Shown: one piece after another, positions 52,132 to 64,000 of the stretch
How the letters are laid out: each line of letters starts with the position of its first letter
How positions within the stretch are numbered: the stretch's first letter is position 1
Source: Castanopsis chinensis
Lineage: Eukaryota > Streptophyta > Magnoliopsida > Fagales > Fagaceae
Assembly (NCBI GenBank): GCA_032878915.1
Contig: JAVQMG010000108.1
Coordinates: 5,952,001 to 6,016,000, forward strand
DNA length: 64,000 bases
Reading direction: 5' to 3'
Notes under the pieces: model-generated
What the model was told of the DNA's origin: nothing
The model's input: the letters and a program-made list of their open reading frames with translations, nothing else
The model's database searches: none
Made by a program: the position numbers and the translations under genes

Positions 52132-55100
52132 CTTGCAACCATGGTTCCTTTGCCAGCTTCTAGCCAAGAATTCATTATCATGACCCTTTTGCTGGCTTTT
52201 GCTGCTAAGACCCATATTCCTTGGGTTTCTTCTTTGCTTACTTTGACTACAAACATATTTAGATGGAGTTTATTACATCTCTTGCTTCATGGTTGGCTAG
52301 TAACAGCCAAGAGCTAGTGGCTTCCAATATATCATTTTCCCATGATGTACCATCATCATGCTTCTTTATACTTGTGGCAGAATGCCTTTGCAACAGAACA
52401 CGTTCAATAAAAATCATGTATTAATTTTCTGCAGTAATAAACTAAGCAACTTTATTCATGGAAGAATGTGTGTTGGCAGTTGATTATGCTATTTTCCTTT
52501 CGCACACAAGCCAAAAGAAGGAGCTTTGAGTTTGTCACTTTTGCAGAGTTCCTCTAGGATGAAACATTGGCATCAATGAGCTTCATGACTTGAAAAGTGA
52601 TGGTGGAGTTGTGTAGTTTGTAGTACAAGTGATCTAATACATTCTTTCTTTGAAATATCATAAAGATCATGATCATTGATGTCACTCTAAGCATAAATCC
52701 TTCGAGGTGCTTCAAAGAAAACTTCTCAACTCTTCAAGATTGTTGAATCAGTTTGCTAGACTCGATTATGGACAAAGAGCAGTTTGCAAGCAACTTGTAG
52801 ATTTGGGCTTCTTTATGGAGAGTACGTAATAACTGAGTGATTGGCCTCATTCCAAGGTCAAGATTTAATTTGGACACTTGACCACCCTGTCACATGCCTT
52901 CAATGTATTCTTTGGTTGAAAGCGGATGTTTTGATATCACCAAATTTATTACTTCACCCTCCTCCCTCCCCCCTTCATTGATACTGATATATTTGTGAAT
53001 GTAGTAGCAAGATATTGATTTAGCAAAAGTGAACATGAAAGGCTTTGTATGCACCTCTCTTGCTTTGAGAACAAGTCTCAAATTTGTTGAATAAGATCTA
53101 GACTTGAATTTCTTACTGTAGCAAAATCCTCCACTACCCTTTTACACATCTTCACACTATTGGTGTTCCCATGAATTCTTAATGGAGCAATGATCACTTT
53201 TGTTATAGAAGATAATCATGTTGGATTTGTGATTGCACTTAGGAAGTTCAAGAATTCAATACTGAATTTCGTGGTAGGATATTATACAAAAAGACCTGCT
53301 GAAATTTAATACAAAATTCTGCTGTAGAATATTCTGCTGCAAAATATTCTACTGTGAACAGCCTACTGAGATATCTGCATTTTGGCTTCTAAAAATTTTT
53401 GCTACAAAATATTCTACAGATGAGCATTCTGCATTTATGAAATTCATAAGATTTTGCTATGAACAGTTTGCTGAAATGCACTTTGTCTTCTGAAACTTTT
53501 TGATACGAAATATTTTTCTGATGAACATTCTACATTCCTGGGATTTTGCTACGAAATATTCTGCCAATGAACATTCTGAAATTTAGTAGATTGTATTGTA
53601 AATAATCTACATTCTAGCTTATGACATTTTTTGCCATAAAATATTCTACAGATGAACATTCTACACTTCTGAAATTCAGCAGATTCTGCTGTGACCAGTC
53701 TACCGAAGGATCTGCACTTTCTGCTATGAAATTTCTACAGAGGGACATTTTGCACTTTTGGAAAAGATTTTTGACGGATACTTTGTGGAGGAAATAGTGA
53801 TTTGCAATAGTATAGTAATGATGAAAGTTTTCCTTTGGCTTCTATAGGTTCATTTTTTGTTTATAGCTTTTGGTTCTTAAGGGGAAGTAGAGCTAGAATC
53901 ACTAGCATGAAAAAAATGATCGAAACCTTGTAAGGGAATGAAGGGATTTTTCTTTTCTAAATGCTAGACCCGAAGGTGGAGATAGAGAGAATTTAGAAAG
54001 CTTCTAGTGTTTCCTTAAAAGAAATGAGAGCAAAAAGTGGTGGGAGTTTTGGTTTTGCATATTTGAATAAGTGGCTTGCCACATGTCTCACATGCATGGC
54101 AAGGAGAACAAGTGTCATTTAAAAGATAGGACTAAGTGTCTTGACCTTATTAGTATTTGTGTATGGGAAATATTTCAACTATTGTCAGGGCCTTCTATTG
54201 TAAAACTCTATGGTGTTGCAATGATATTTTACTACTATGTTTTGATGCAATGCCATTGAACTCTATTATGGTGTTGTGGTATTCTGCCACAATATTCTGT
54301 TGCAATATCCTACTATAGCATTTTGCTCACCATATTGTTCTGTTTTAACGTTGCTGCGTTCTTCCACAGAATTCTATTATGGTACTATCTTGCTGTAATG
54401 TTACTGCATTTTTCCACAGAATTCTACTATGGTACTGTCTTGTCGTAACGTTGCTGCAATATTTTGCCATAGAATTCCCAACACTATTTTGCTGTAATGT
54501 TGCCATAATATTCTGCCATAAAATTTTGCTATGGTATTGCTATAACGTTTTGGATACTTTCCTGTGTTGTAGCAGAAATTAAACCAGTTAATTTATCTAG
54601 TCTTGATATACGATAACATTTCTTTTTCAACTAGATAATTAAATCATGATATCATGAATAATTGGGGTACACCAATTTAGAGCCAAATATCAAAACTAGC
54701 CGTGTCTTTCAAAATATATTAAAAAGTTAGAAACTTCCCTAAGGGTATAGCTTGGACGGTTTAAGAACAACTGCATCTCACTTTAGTAAGGACTTGGAAA
54801 CATGTTTACGGAGGAGAAATATCTCATTCTCCCCATCTTGATCCTAACTTCCTAATGAAGTCGCCAAAAATGTTGAGGGTTCATTTTACATTTCTTGTAC
54901 CTTAGACATGCGTCTTGATGTTATTGGACAACGCTTAGTCTAGGCTTTTTCTAAGAAGGAAGTTGGGCCTCGTGCTCTGCGGAATGGGCTCTAGAGTACC
55001 TTTTTGCCTCTGCTAGTTTGTGCGTAAATGTTGAGTCCAAAGTCCAAGGGAAGAAGATGCAAAGTGGGCTTATCCTCAGTTTTTGCCATAGGACTGACTT

Positions 55101-55417
55101 TGCTGTTGTGCAGTAAAAATTTCAGTTGTGCAGTAAAGTTTTCTGCTGTTCAGTAAACCTTCCGTTGTGTAGTAAAACTTTCTACACTTTTTTGCAACAT
55201 GAGTGACTACTCTTCATTTTTTACTGCAAAAACACTTTTCTACTTCCTGCATATAGAAAAATCTAAAACCCAAAGAAAAAACCCGTCAAGCAAATGTTAA
55301 TTTACACGAGTTAGCATATTTTCAAATATATACATACATATATTTGTAAATACACTTATACGTATTCACATACGTATAAAAAATTTATGGCAGAACATGA
55401 GCTACAATGTATACATG
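52132..55417. other. Internal DNA of the LARD-like element, right part
   Basis: No coding motif. From 53280 to 53760 and 54250 to 54560 the sequence is dominated by degenerate short repeats of the kind attctgctgtgaac, gaaatattctac and ttgctgtaacgttgctgc, spaced 20 to 60 bp. They match similar words in 41066-44040, which ties the two flanks of the copia insertion together. Confidence 0.5.
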
Positions 55418-57068
55418 TGTGTATGGCAGAATAATGATTTGTTTGTGTCCAGAGTATAAAACGTAATAACAAAGAAATAAGAAAGCTTCAGCAGAAAAGG
55501 TTTAGCTAGTATAATAACTAACATGGTAAATATAATAAAAAGATACTACAATAGAATAACTAGTACAACAAATGAAGATACCACGACAGGACAACTAATG
55601 CAGCGAACGTAATACAAACGTGCTACAACAGAATGACTAAATACAGTAGATATAATTTCTAACGAGTGAAATCAAATATATTTGTGATTGATGTCAAGTA
55701 TTGAATCTTCCCGTAGAATATTTAAACCAAGAACAAACCCAAACCCCAACTTAAACAACCCTGTATAGGCTTTTGCCTTCAAAGTTGTGCATTTTAGAGA
55801 ATGGGTCTAAATAGCTACTTGTCACTACTTTTGGGATACCAAAGAGTGGGTTTGCTAAGATGGAGGGAAAAGATAGTCTATTGATGCATGCCTCTATGCC
55901 TGTTGTGTTTTCTCTCTTCTTTTTACCACTTTCTTTTTTTCTTTCTCTCTGTATATTTTACTCTTAGTTTCTTACTGCTCTCTTGCTGTGAATTGTTCCC
56001 CCTTGGGTCTTTCCTTTTATTAGGTCCCTATCTCTGGGTGCCTCCCCCTAGGTGTTTACTGCTCTCTCTTACCATGGGCTGTCCCCTTTCATCTATGACT
56101 ACCTTTTCCTTTTATAGTGAATTTATCCAATGAGATTTCTTCCTTTTAGCCCTAGGGCTTCACCAACTATTTTTGGCTTGTTGTGAGCATTCTTTCAGGA
56201 TTTCCCACCGAAACATCGGTTGCCTAGCCATTACCACTGCTCAGTATACGTTTGCTGCACCACTACTCATTTCATGATAAAATTCCATTTTGTTTGTTCT
56301 TGTTATATACCTCTACCTCTAGGTTCAATTGGATAAGGATTGGACTACCTCACCACTTACCTCTATGGCATGCATCAGATGGTCCCAGCCACATATTACC
56401 TCTTTTGGGTAAGATACCATCCTAGCAGGGTATATTCCCAACAGAAGTTATGGCTGGAAAACAAATATAGACCCCTTTTCCCCCCACCACCAAATCACAC
56501 CCTCTGAATCCCCTTGACTGTGGGCCCACCTCCCTTGTTTGGCTGGGTACTAGTTGGTGGTGCTCCAGCCCTTGTGTGTTTGCTCCACTATCTTCTGTTT
56601 TTGTCTTCTTTTGTTCGCATGCCGTTTCTGCCGTAGCAAATTAGCTTTGTTTTGTTCTGCTACGTGTCTTTATCTTATTACTTCATGTGTTTCCTGCTGT
56701 GTTTGTCATTTCCATTAGTTTGGCCTTTCTTTCCTTCACATAATTCCCGCTTCTTCATATTATTTTTCACACATATTCTTTTATACAAAAGGATTTGGGC
56801 CTTTGTGGGCCAAATAATGTTGACTGGACCAAAAGGGTCTTAGGCCTAATTTGCCTTGATCTGTCGAAACCATTTTGCTGAAGAACTGTATTCTGCTGTA
56901 GATTTGTATTCTGTTGCAAATTTACATTCTGCTGCAGATCGCTCGGTGGGTCTTTGGGCCTTGCTTTCCATTGGGCTTTCCTCCATATGGGCTTTTGAGT
57001 CTTGCTTCATATTGGGCTTTCTTCCTCATAGGCTTTTGGGTACGGATTTGCAAAAATGGGCATCAACA
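55418..57068 (-). mobile_element. LTR (right copy) of the LARD-like retrotransposon
   Basis: Aligned end to end with 38362-40091 in direct orientation. The shorter length (1651 bp) is mainly explained by a missing block near the end (compare 39885-39965 with 56925-56950). Both end gggcatcaaca. If the element is on the - strand this is the 5' LTR. The bases just inside it (55390-55417) do not resemble a primer-binding site, so this part is mutated or the orientation call is wrong. Confidence 0.75.
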
Positions 57069-57760
57069 ACCATTAAGTTCATTTGTGACTCTTAATGATA
57101 GAGAGTTCATATGGAATTTTCGGCATGTTTTTTTAGTTTGTAGACCCACGAGATGCGTGGGAATAGATAATCATTTTGTAATTGTAATATAATGTGTAAT
57201 TTGTTCTCTAAAACTTGTTGAAGATAATTTTGTTCTCCCTAAAAATTAAAAATTTTTTAAAATTGTTTCATCTTTCTATCTCTTCCAACATATTATTCAA
57301 TTATTTTGGGTGTGTTTGATTGATATATTCTTTTATGAGATGGACCATATTCTTTGAAATTATGTTATATAATGCACTATATTTTTTTTAATTTTTTTTT
57401 CTGTGCAATTAAATTTTTAAAGTTTCGAATAAATCATTCAAATTCCTCATTTTTTGAAAAGAGATTATTATGATAATAAAAAATCATAACAAATTTGTAC
57501 TTAATATTACTAAAATAATTGATAGATACATTCAAATGCATGGCCAAAATATTTTATTTTATTTTATATAAATTCAAATTCTCACTTCCAAAATAACTAA
57601 GTATTAGTTTAAGCAAAAATCAAATCAAACTATAAGAGGGAGAGAGACAACCTGTGATAGAAAACTGAAAAATACAACTCCAAAACTCTATTAGCCCAAA
57701 ATAGAGTTTTATAAACCACAAGGATTCGTCAACCGAAAGTAGAGTTGCAAGAAAGAATAA

Positions 57761-57823
<63 letters not shown>

Positions 57824-59112
57824 GGAAGAAAGTTCTGATGGCTCAACGAAAGCGTAGTAATAATAAATGCTATGTTTAAACTTTTACATATACTATTGCG
57901 AACTTGTGCAATGCACGGGAATAGCTACTGGATGAGTTTATAAAAAAAGAGCCATTATTTTTGAGTTGGAGTAGCAAGAAAAAATTCATGAAATTTTTTA
58001 AAAAATGATATTAAAAGAAATAGCACAAAGTTTTATTGGTTAGGCAGAAGAAAGCAATGTCAAGGAAGCTTGAAGAAAGTGCACACAATGCTCTCTTTAA
58101 TGGAACAGAAACTAAATTGTTAATTTTTGGTAGCAAATCTTAAATCTACGAGGGGTTCCTTTGAATGCACAAGGTGATAGGTTTGGACTCCACCAGAAAA
58201 AACAATAGAGAGAGACTCTGGATTTTATTAATCATAATCTGAATTGCTTTTGGAGGCTACAATACATTTAAATAGTAAAAATAAAACCTAGGTGGCCTGG
58301 AAAGCTTTCAAAATCCTAATAAGACTAAACAACATTAAAGACACCTAAAAATAAGAAAATAATAATCCTAAACCTAAAATAAAAAAAATTACACAATTTG
58401 CGAAAAATAACAAATAACATAAATTAATTCGAAAATTCGGTCCTACATCAATAATTATGTAATTGGGGGTCGGGGGGGGGGGGGGGGGGACAATGATAGC
58501 TAAAAAGTTTAATAATGATTTATGATGGCAGAGAGACTGAAGTGAAAATGTTTTTAGGTGGAGTTGAGTGTGACATGGCAGCAAGAAAAATTGTGAGATT
58601 AATTTTTGCAAAGAGAAAGAGATTCAACTGTGTGCGTGGTCTCCACTAGGAGCTAATGATGCCTTTTTGGGGTAACCATGATGTAACGGCCCAAACCCAA
58701 AAGGGTCCAAAGCATGAGGAAACTACATCCCAAAAGTACATGTAAATATTTTGGCAATTCAATCCAAAGAATTTCCACTAGCATCAAGTAATTTTCATAA
58801 CAATTTCATTAAAAGTGCTCCCCATAATAAGACAGAGCTTTATGATAATTACAAGAGCTGTTGGCCACAAAAAAATGGAGGTCTGAATAATTATAATTAC
58901 ACATCAAACTTGTCCCATCAGGGATAAAATTCATCACCACTATTTGTTACTAAAGAGTGAGTCAAGTCTCCTCTAGTATGTACATCACCTAAGGATCACC
59001 ATCACAAAGTCCAGCCTCTATCAATAGTTTCCTAATTACTGTTAGCCACAAAAACCTATCTCAAAGATAGATGCTTACTCTGAAAAAGTTTGGTGAAAGG
59101 ATGGAATGAGTT
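57069..59112. other. Repeat-rich intergenic DNA, no gene seen
   Basis: AT-rich with an (AG)n microsatellite at about 57766-57820, a run of 18 to 19 G at about 58473-58490, and phrases such as gatgcgtgggaatag (57151) and caatgcacgggaatagc (57908) that appear to be copies of one dispersed element. From 58683 tgtaacggcccaaac resembles the start of a gypsy LTR, but no partner was found. Confidence 0.5.
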
Positions 59113-60538
59113 TGTAGACACTCAATTTTGCACCCATAATTTAATCTTAGAAGATGACTAGAGTGACCATTCATATACCCAAAATTTAGAGTTGCATTAC
59201 ATGCATTAATTCATTCATTGCATATCATAAAAATGATCTTGAGCTTCTAACAGTCGTGTCGGTATGTCCAATTTCCAAAACGGACTGTTGGATTAAAAGA
59301 AATTGCATGATCAAGTTTGCATGGTTTGCATGCATTTTGTTTGGGTGGAATTGACCACGCATGATTAATTTAAATTAATTCTGATTGGTTATACAATTAA
59401 AATTAATTAAATAATTTTGTAATTGGTTGTTAGTTAGTGTTAAAAATAGACTTGCTTGCATGAGAATAAAGTGGATAAATAGATAGCAAAGAAGTTGTGG
59501 ATAATCAAGCATTTTTGGAATATTTATCTACAAGATAATTATCACTTTAAAGACCTAAATATCCAAAAAAAGGGATTAATTTTTAGAATACGGATTAAAA
59601 ATGCGTCTAGGTACAATTCCCGAATCAAAAACCTTAAAAAAAGGAGTCCAAATTGGACCAAAACTCAAATGTGGGCATGGCACCAAAAAGGGCCATTTGG
59701 CACTCTTGGAGTGCCGATTGGCCCAAATTTGTGGCCTGGCTCGGGGACTCCCTAATTGAGATAAAGCCTATCTGTTTCGGCTTTTTAGAGATAAGGATGT
59801 GTTCCAATTTATATATCTGATCTTATTCAGCTATGTTTTTTTGAAGCATCCCAACCTCTATAAACAGAGGAAACAAATCAGAATTAGGGGCTCTTCTCTT
59901 CTGACTAGTCAATTCCCCTTACGTTAAAGATGTTCTAGAGGCTTTTGCTTTAGGAACTTCTTTTTTATAAGTAAAGTGTTTTAGGCTTCAAAGAGGTGAA
60001 CAAACTTTTTTGAATTCTAAAATATTCTTTCATTAGAAGAGCATGCTCATGCAAGAAGTATTTTTTTTCTTCTTTATTTTCTTCATTCATTAATTTTTGT
60101 TATTGTTTGATACATGAATATATTTAGTATGTTTTATTATCTTTTGTTCTTGATATATAATTACCATGCTCTACTGCAATTTTCTTTTACACGTTCTTAG
60201 ATTATTGTTTATTGTAATTCTCTTTTCTTAAATTTAAAAATTTGCTAATTACTATCTAATTTTTTTAACCCAAAAAAGCTAATCTGTATTTTCAAATTTG
60301 ATTTTTTTAAAACTCAAAACTAATCTGTATTTTCATTAAAAACAGATATAATTTTTTTCAAAACTCAAAACTGATCTTTGTTTTCGTTAAATGTAGATCT
60401 CATTTTTTTTAACACAAAACTGATCTGTATTTTCATTAAATACAAATTTGATTTTTGTTTTTTTTAGAAAAATTTTTCTTTGTCACAAAATTGCAAATTT
60501 TGAAATTTAAAAGAAGGGATTGAAATTAAGGTTGAAGT

Positions 60539-60578
<40 letters not shown>

Positions 60579-61456
60579 ATGTGATGCATGCATAATAAAT
60601 TTACCTCATGTATGCTAATCCTCTCTCAAAAGTTTTTTATTTTTTTTATTTTTTTATTTCTAAAAATAGATCTGATTTTTTTTTTACAGACCAAAAGTAT
60701 ATTTTTTTTTTAACTTTTCAAAATGGATCTAATTTTTCTTGATAAATTCTTTCTTTTTACCTTTTACAAAAAACAGATCTGATTTTTCTTTTACAAAACC
60801 AAAAACCTTTCTTTTTACCTTTTTTAAAAACAGATCTAATTTTTCTTGATAAAATATTCCTTTTTACAATTCAAAAAAATAGATTTGAATTCTTTACAAA
60901 CCAAGACTTATTTATTTATTTATTGTTAAAACAGAACTGATTCTTCTTTAAAAGAGGACATCATTCATAAGACAAATTTATTTAAATTATTTTTTGTCAA
61001 GTGTTTGTCATGTGTGTTATAACATATTATTCTACATCATGTAAAAAGGGTATATTGGTCTTTAGAGTCTAGAAGACCAAACTCTGTCTGGGCAGAATGG
61101 GTGCCTAACGCCTTCCCATTTCGTAACCTAGCCCTTGAGCTTAGGATTTTTGGATAAAAAAATTAGTGTTTAGTCTTTTAATTTTGGTAGATTATAACTA
61201 TGATCAAAATTTTGTATTCTTTTGCATAGATTGTAACTAGGACCCAAAGCCTTGTAAGGTTAATTTACTAAAATTGTATTTTTTTTTATTCAATCAATGA
61301 CATTCAAAGTGTTTTGAATATGTATTTTGTATTTAGTTTTTCTTATTTTTTGTATAAAAATAAGTGGTGACTCCACACCACTACCCGAAAAGAGAGGTGC
61401 CAAGCACCCAAATCTCTTTTTTGAGAGTACCCCTCCAAGAAGCGTGGTCTATCACA
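59113..61456 (+). mobile_element. 5' LTR of a Ty3-gypsy (Tat/Ogre-like) element
   Basis: About 2.3 kb, opening tgtagacactcaattttgc and closing gtctatcaca, directly followed by a primer-binding-site-like word. The 3' third has gggcagaatgggtgcctaac and cttcccatttcgtaacctag, phrases common in large plant gypsy LTRs, and gtgactccacacc. A degenerate array of cagatctgatttttc words and long T runs fills 60240-60960. The matching 3' LTR would lie beyond the window. Confidence 0.7.
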
Positions 61457-61457
61457 A

Positions 61458-61473
61458 TGGTGACTCCACTAGG
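61458..61473 (+). other. Primer-binding site of the gypsy element
   Basis: tggtgactccactagg begins one base after the LTR end (ca). It has the TGG start and spacing expected of a primer-binding site and is not the initiator tRNA-Met type. The exact tRNA is not assigned. Confidence 0.6.
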
Positions 61474-62225
61474 ATGTAAGGGCTAAGTTTTGTGTTAGAC
61501 TTTAAGTGACCAACTGTATACCCTTGTCTTTTGCATGATTTTTCATGATATTGTTGTTTGTTTGTTTACTTATGTCTCGAAGATGTTTGTATGGTATTTT
61601 TGTTTGTGTTGCCGCGTTGATTGTTAAGAGATTTCCCTAAACTATCATAGTGTGTGCCATCAAAACAACAAATATGTATGCACCCATCTCAATATATGGT
61701 GGTAGTAACCATGGATCACTGGTCTTCATTAGATTCGGGTGCCCAGTGGTGAACTTACCAACACATAGCCCAACGTCACTGCATCACTTCTTGTTGACTA
61801 TAAAGGATAGATCATGCCATTCGAACTAATGTAATGTTCATTACATTACAAGCTGGGAGGTGTAAAACAACAAACCCACCTTACAACATAATGCTTAGAA
61901 CTTACCCTTAGACCAGTCCATGTTCAAATTGCATTGCATGTTGTGTGTGTTTGTTTGGTTGGTTTATTGATGTAGATGGGGACCTAGCTTTGATTGACCT
62001 AACCAAGCCTTTTGTTAGGGGAGAATTTGGTCAAGATCAGAGGGAAGGCTTCAAAGAGAACCCAAGATCGGCACTCAAGCTAGTAGTTCTAGTTCCAAGC
62101 CTATCACTCCCATTACGGTATTGAAGCCCGTGTGCATAGAAGACTCTCAATTGTTGCAACATCACAATCCTGTATTCAACCCACAAGACAATCCAAGCCA
62201 CAAGAAGTTTGAAGATTCCATCGCT

Positions 62226-63450
62226 ATGGCGGAAGGGGGAGAACATCCAAACACTAAAGAACCCATGAACACTTAAGAGCTATTGAACACCATGGTAGCT
62301 AGTCAGATCCAATTAAAGGAAGACATGAACCTTATGGTACAACAATTTCGAAACCTGAAGAGTGGCCAAGAGGAGAACAAGACTAACCATAATTCCCCAA
62401 CCATGGAGGGTGAGAAGAAGATCAACGAGAGGATAAACAAGGTGGAAGAAATGATCAGGAGAGCTCACACGATGGAAGACCTCATGGACTACCAATCACT
62501 CTCACTTTACCTGATGTGAGACTGCCTCCCAAGTTCAAGATGCCAACCTTGGACAAGTTTGACGAGATTGGCTTTCCAAAGTCCCATTTGAAGATGTATA
62601 TGAGGGCCATGCAGCCCCTAGGAGCAATTGAGGTTCCAAAACACCCTGACTGGAGTTGCTTTTATGTGGTTCCTTAACCTAGATGATGCTAGAGAAAGGA
62701 TTTGGGAGGACATCTGGTGCGAGTTTCACAATCAATACAAGTACAACATAGAGGTGGATGTGACAAGGAGAGATCTCAAGACCACGAAGCAAGAGCTGAA
62801 AGAATCCTTCTTTACCTTTTTTACCAAGTGGAGGTCCAAAACCGTATAGATGATGAATAGGCCAAGTGAAGAAGAACAATTAACCATGGTTGTAAAAAAT
62901 ATATTACCTATATACCATAAGTACTTATTTGCCCAATATTTTCCTAATTTCAAAGCATTGATTGTTGCTGGAACCCAAATTAAGGATGCAATAAATAATG
63001 AAATTATAAAGAATGAGGACCCATTAAGGTTTAAAAATGATCCTTACCAACTTATTGCACCTATTGTCCCCGTGCAAATATCACAACGGCCTCCTCTAGG
63101 GCCTAGGAGGGAATTTCATGAGTTGTGTATACCTGTGAGTCAAGTGTTTGAAAAACTAAAAGCAAAAGGGTTACTAAAACCCTTAGACCCAAGACCAAAC
63201 CCAAAACCATTGCTTGCAAGATTTGATGTGACTAAGAGATGTGCCTACCACCAAACCCCTGGCCATGATACCAGCAAGTGTTTTGGCATTAGTCATGCAA
63301 TTTAAAACTTAATAGACAATAAGGTGATTGCACCGCCTACCAGGCCTAGTATCACTAATAATCCCTTGCCCAACCATAGTTTTGGGAGAGGATCAAGGAT
63401 TAATTTCTTGATGACTGAAGAGGAAAGTGAAGAGGACCCATTTGAGTTAA
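62226..63450 (+). pseudogene. Gypsy gag, decayed
   Basis: Frame pieces in order: MAEGGEHPNTKEPMNT, then a stop (62274-62276). A coiled-coil-like segment follows (IQLKEDMNLMVQQFRNLKSG, KKINERINKVEEMIRRAHT). The retrotransposon gag domain starts in another frame (LPPKFKMPTLDKFDEIGF, KSHLKMYMRAMQPLG) and returns to the first (TGVAFMWFLNLDDARERIWE). TAG at 62847 is followed by NRPSEEEQLTMVVKNILPIY, and a zinc-knuckle-like CAYHQTPGHDTSKC lies at about 63241-63282. TAA at 63303 is followed by NLIDNKVIAPP and NPLPNHSFG. Two or more stops fit Gln to stop. The CAYH..GHD..C arrangement and the downstream NPLPNH word point to the Tat/Ogre branch. Confidence 0.8.
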
Positions 63451-64000
63451 TTTGTGACTTACTATTGATGCTCGGGCCTCGTACGGTTAGAAAATTGCCG
63501 GGCCTTCATTCGACAACCCGTCGTGGTGACATGCGCACGAGGCCCATTGGAGGCCCCTCTTAATAATTGTATGGTTTGACTCTGGGAGTCTCGCATAGAG
63601 CTTCGAGTGCTCTCTCTCTCGGTGGAGGAAGGTTGGTCTACCTTTGGAGGAATGGCGGGAATCTTGGCCAAATTTTAGATGATTACCAAAGGTAAGTGAA
63701 GTCGCCACCAATCATTGGGTTTTTCTAACGTGTGATTGGTCACCTGTTTCTAGTTGATTTTATTACCAATCCTAGGCTAAGTAAAAGGTCATTTTTTCCC
63801 AATCTAAAGTGGATGACAAAAAAATTTGGATTCTTGAGTCCGGAAGTTTGGTTACGTGTGGGGAAGGTGTTAAGCACCCCACAATGCATGTCCAAGGACT
63901 GTCCTTTGTTTTGATAAAACCATACTTTTTGGATATTGGTAGTGAAAAACATGATTTTAACATTGGCTTTTGGAGCTTTGTATGCATGGAGATTTGAGGT
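63451..64000. other. Gypsy-related DNA after gag, cut by the window edge
   Basis: Protease and polymerase do not follow gag. From about 63560 the DNA changes to words such as gtcgccaccaatcattggg, cgtgtgattggtcacctg and gggaaggtgttaagcacccc, which resemble non-coding parts of large gypsy elements. The element is therefore deleted or rearranged after gag. No gene can be read to the window's end. Confidence 0.5.

Larger units (their letters stand above)
38362..57068 (-). mobile_element. Large non-coding LTR retrotransposon (LARD-like) with nested copia element
   Basis: Two directly repeated LTR-like copies (38362-40091 and 55418-57068) bracket 15.3 kb. Removing the copia element at 44041-52131 leaves about 7.2 kb of internal DNA with no gag, protease, integrase or reverse transcriptase motif in any frame, which fits a large retrotransposon derivative that depends on other elements. 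The internal DNA is rich in gcag, ctgcaga and tgctgtagaat-like words on both sides of the copia insertion, showing that the two flanks belong together. No primer-binding site was recognised and no clear target duplication is visible. Confidence 0.6.

Noticed and set aside
1..64000. CRISPR array, phage-like or bacterial gene cluster
   Set aside because: No regularly spaced short repeats with unique spacers and no prokaryotic gene organisation; the introns and retroelements are those of a plant nuclear genome.

Overview
The window is nuclear DNA of a flowering plant, most likely a woody eudicot. The evidence is a long gene with many GT-AG introns, encoding a plant-specific IRE-type AGC kinase, set in AT-rich DNA full of plant LTR retrotransposons, L1-type LINEs, SINE-like pieces and small DNA transposons. 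Several repeats look like ones I associate with Fagaceae (oak and chestnut), but I cannot verify that here. All boundaries were read by eye; splice sites were placed from GT-AG signals, reading phase and the continuity of the family protein.

Regions 1-9391 hold no gene. They contain a solo copia-type LTR (335-1768), a second LTR-like block (2677-3676), a tandem duplication of about 767 bp carrying a small MITE in each copy (4899-6431), and a cluster of related MITE-like copies (about 6600-9350). A nearly empty LINE insertion (9392-9448) sits just upstream of the gene.

Region 9802-37479 is the one real host gene, a + strand INCOMPLETE ROOT HAIR ELONGATION-like (IREH1-type) serine/threonine kinase. 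Exons 2-18 (10732-36902) join in phase with no stop codon and encode 1121 residues: a conserved plant IRE region, a small Cys/His motif, a complete AGC kinase domain with a long insert before the activation loop, and a C-terminal hydrophobic motif. The first exon is damaged: the conserved start is followed after 13 codons by an in-frame TAG and an 80-nt frame-shifting segment, and a reverse-oriented LINE fragment abuts its 3' end. Intron 2 is about 12.7 kb and is largely built of LINE pieces, including a nearly full-length but dead LINE, a hAT-like non-autonomous element and a GGCGCC-rich foldback element.

Region 38362-57068 is a nest of retrotransposons. An old element with 1.65-1.73 kb LTRs has no recognisable coding capacity (LARD-like) and carries a 163-bp tandem repeat. 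A Ty1-copia element (44041-52131, - strand) lies inside it. The copia element has one gag-pol frame broken by five stop codons, and the LTR at its downstream end is truncated.

Region 57069-64000 holds low-complexity DNA and then the 5' half of a Ty3-gypsy element of Tat/Ogre type: a 2.3 kb LTR, a primer-binding site and a decayed gag. I found no tRNA or rRNA gene, CRISPR array or prokaryote-like system. The most notable points are the disrupted 5' end of an otherwise intact kinase gene, the coding-empty repeat-bearing LTR element, and a hairpin conserved in three LTR copies.
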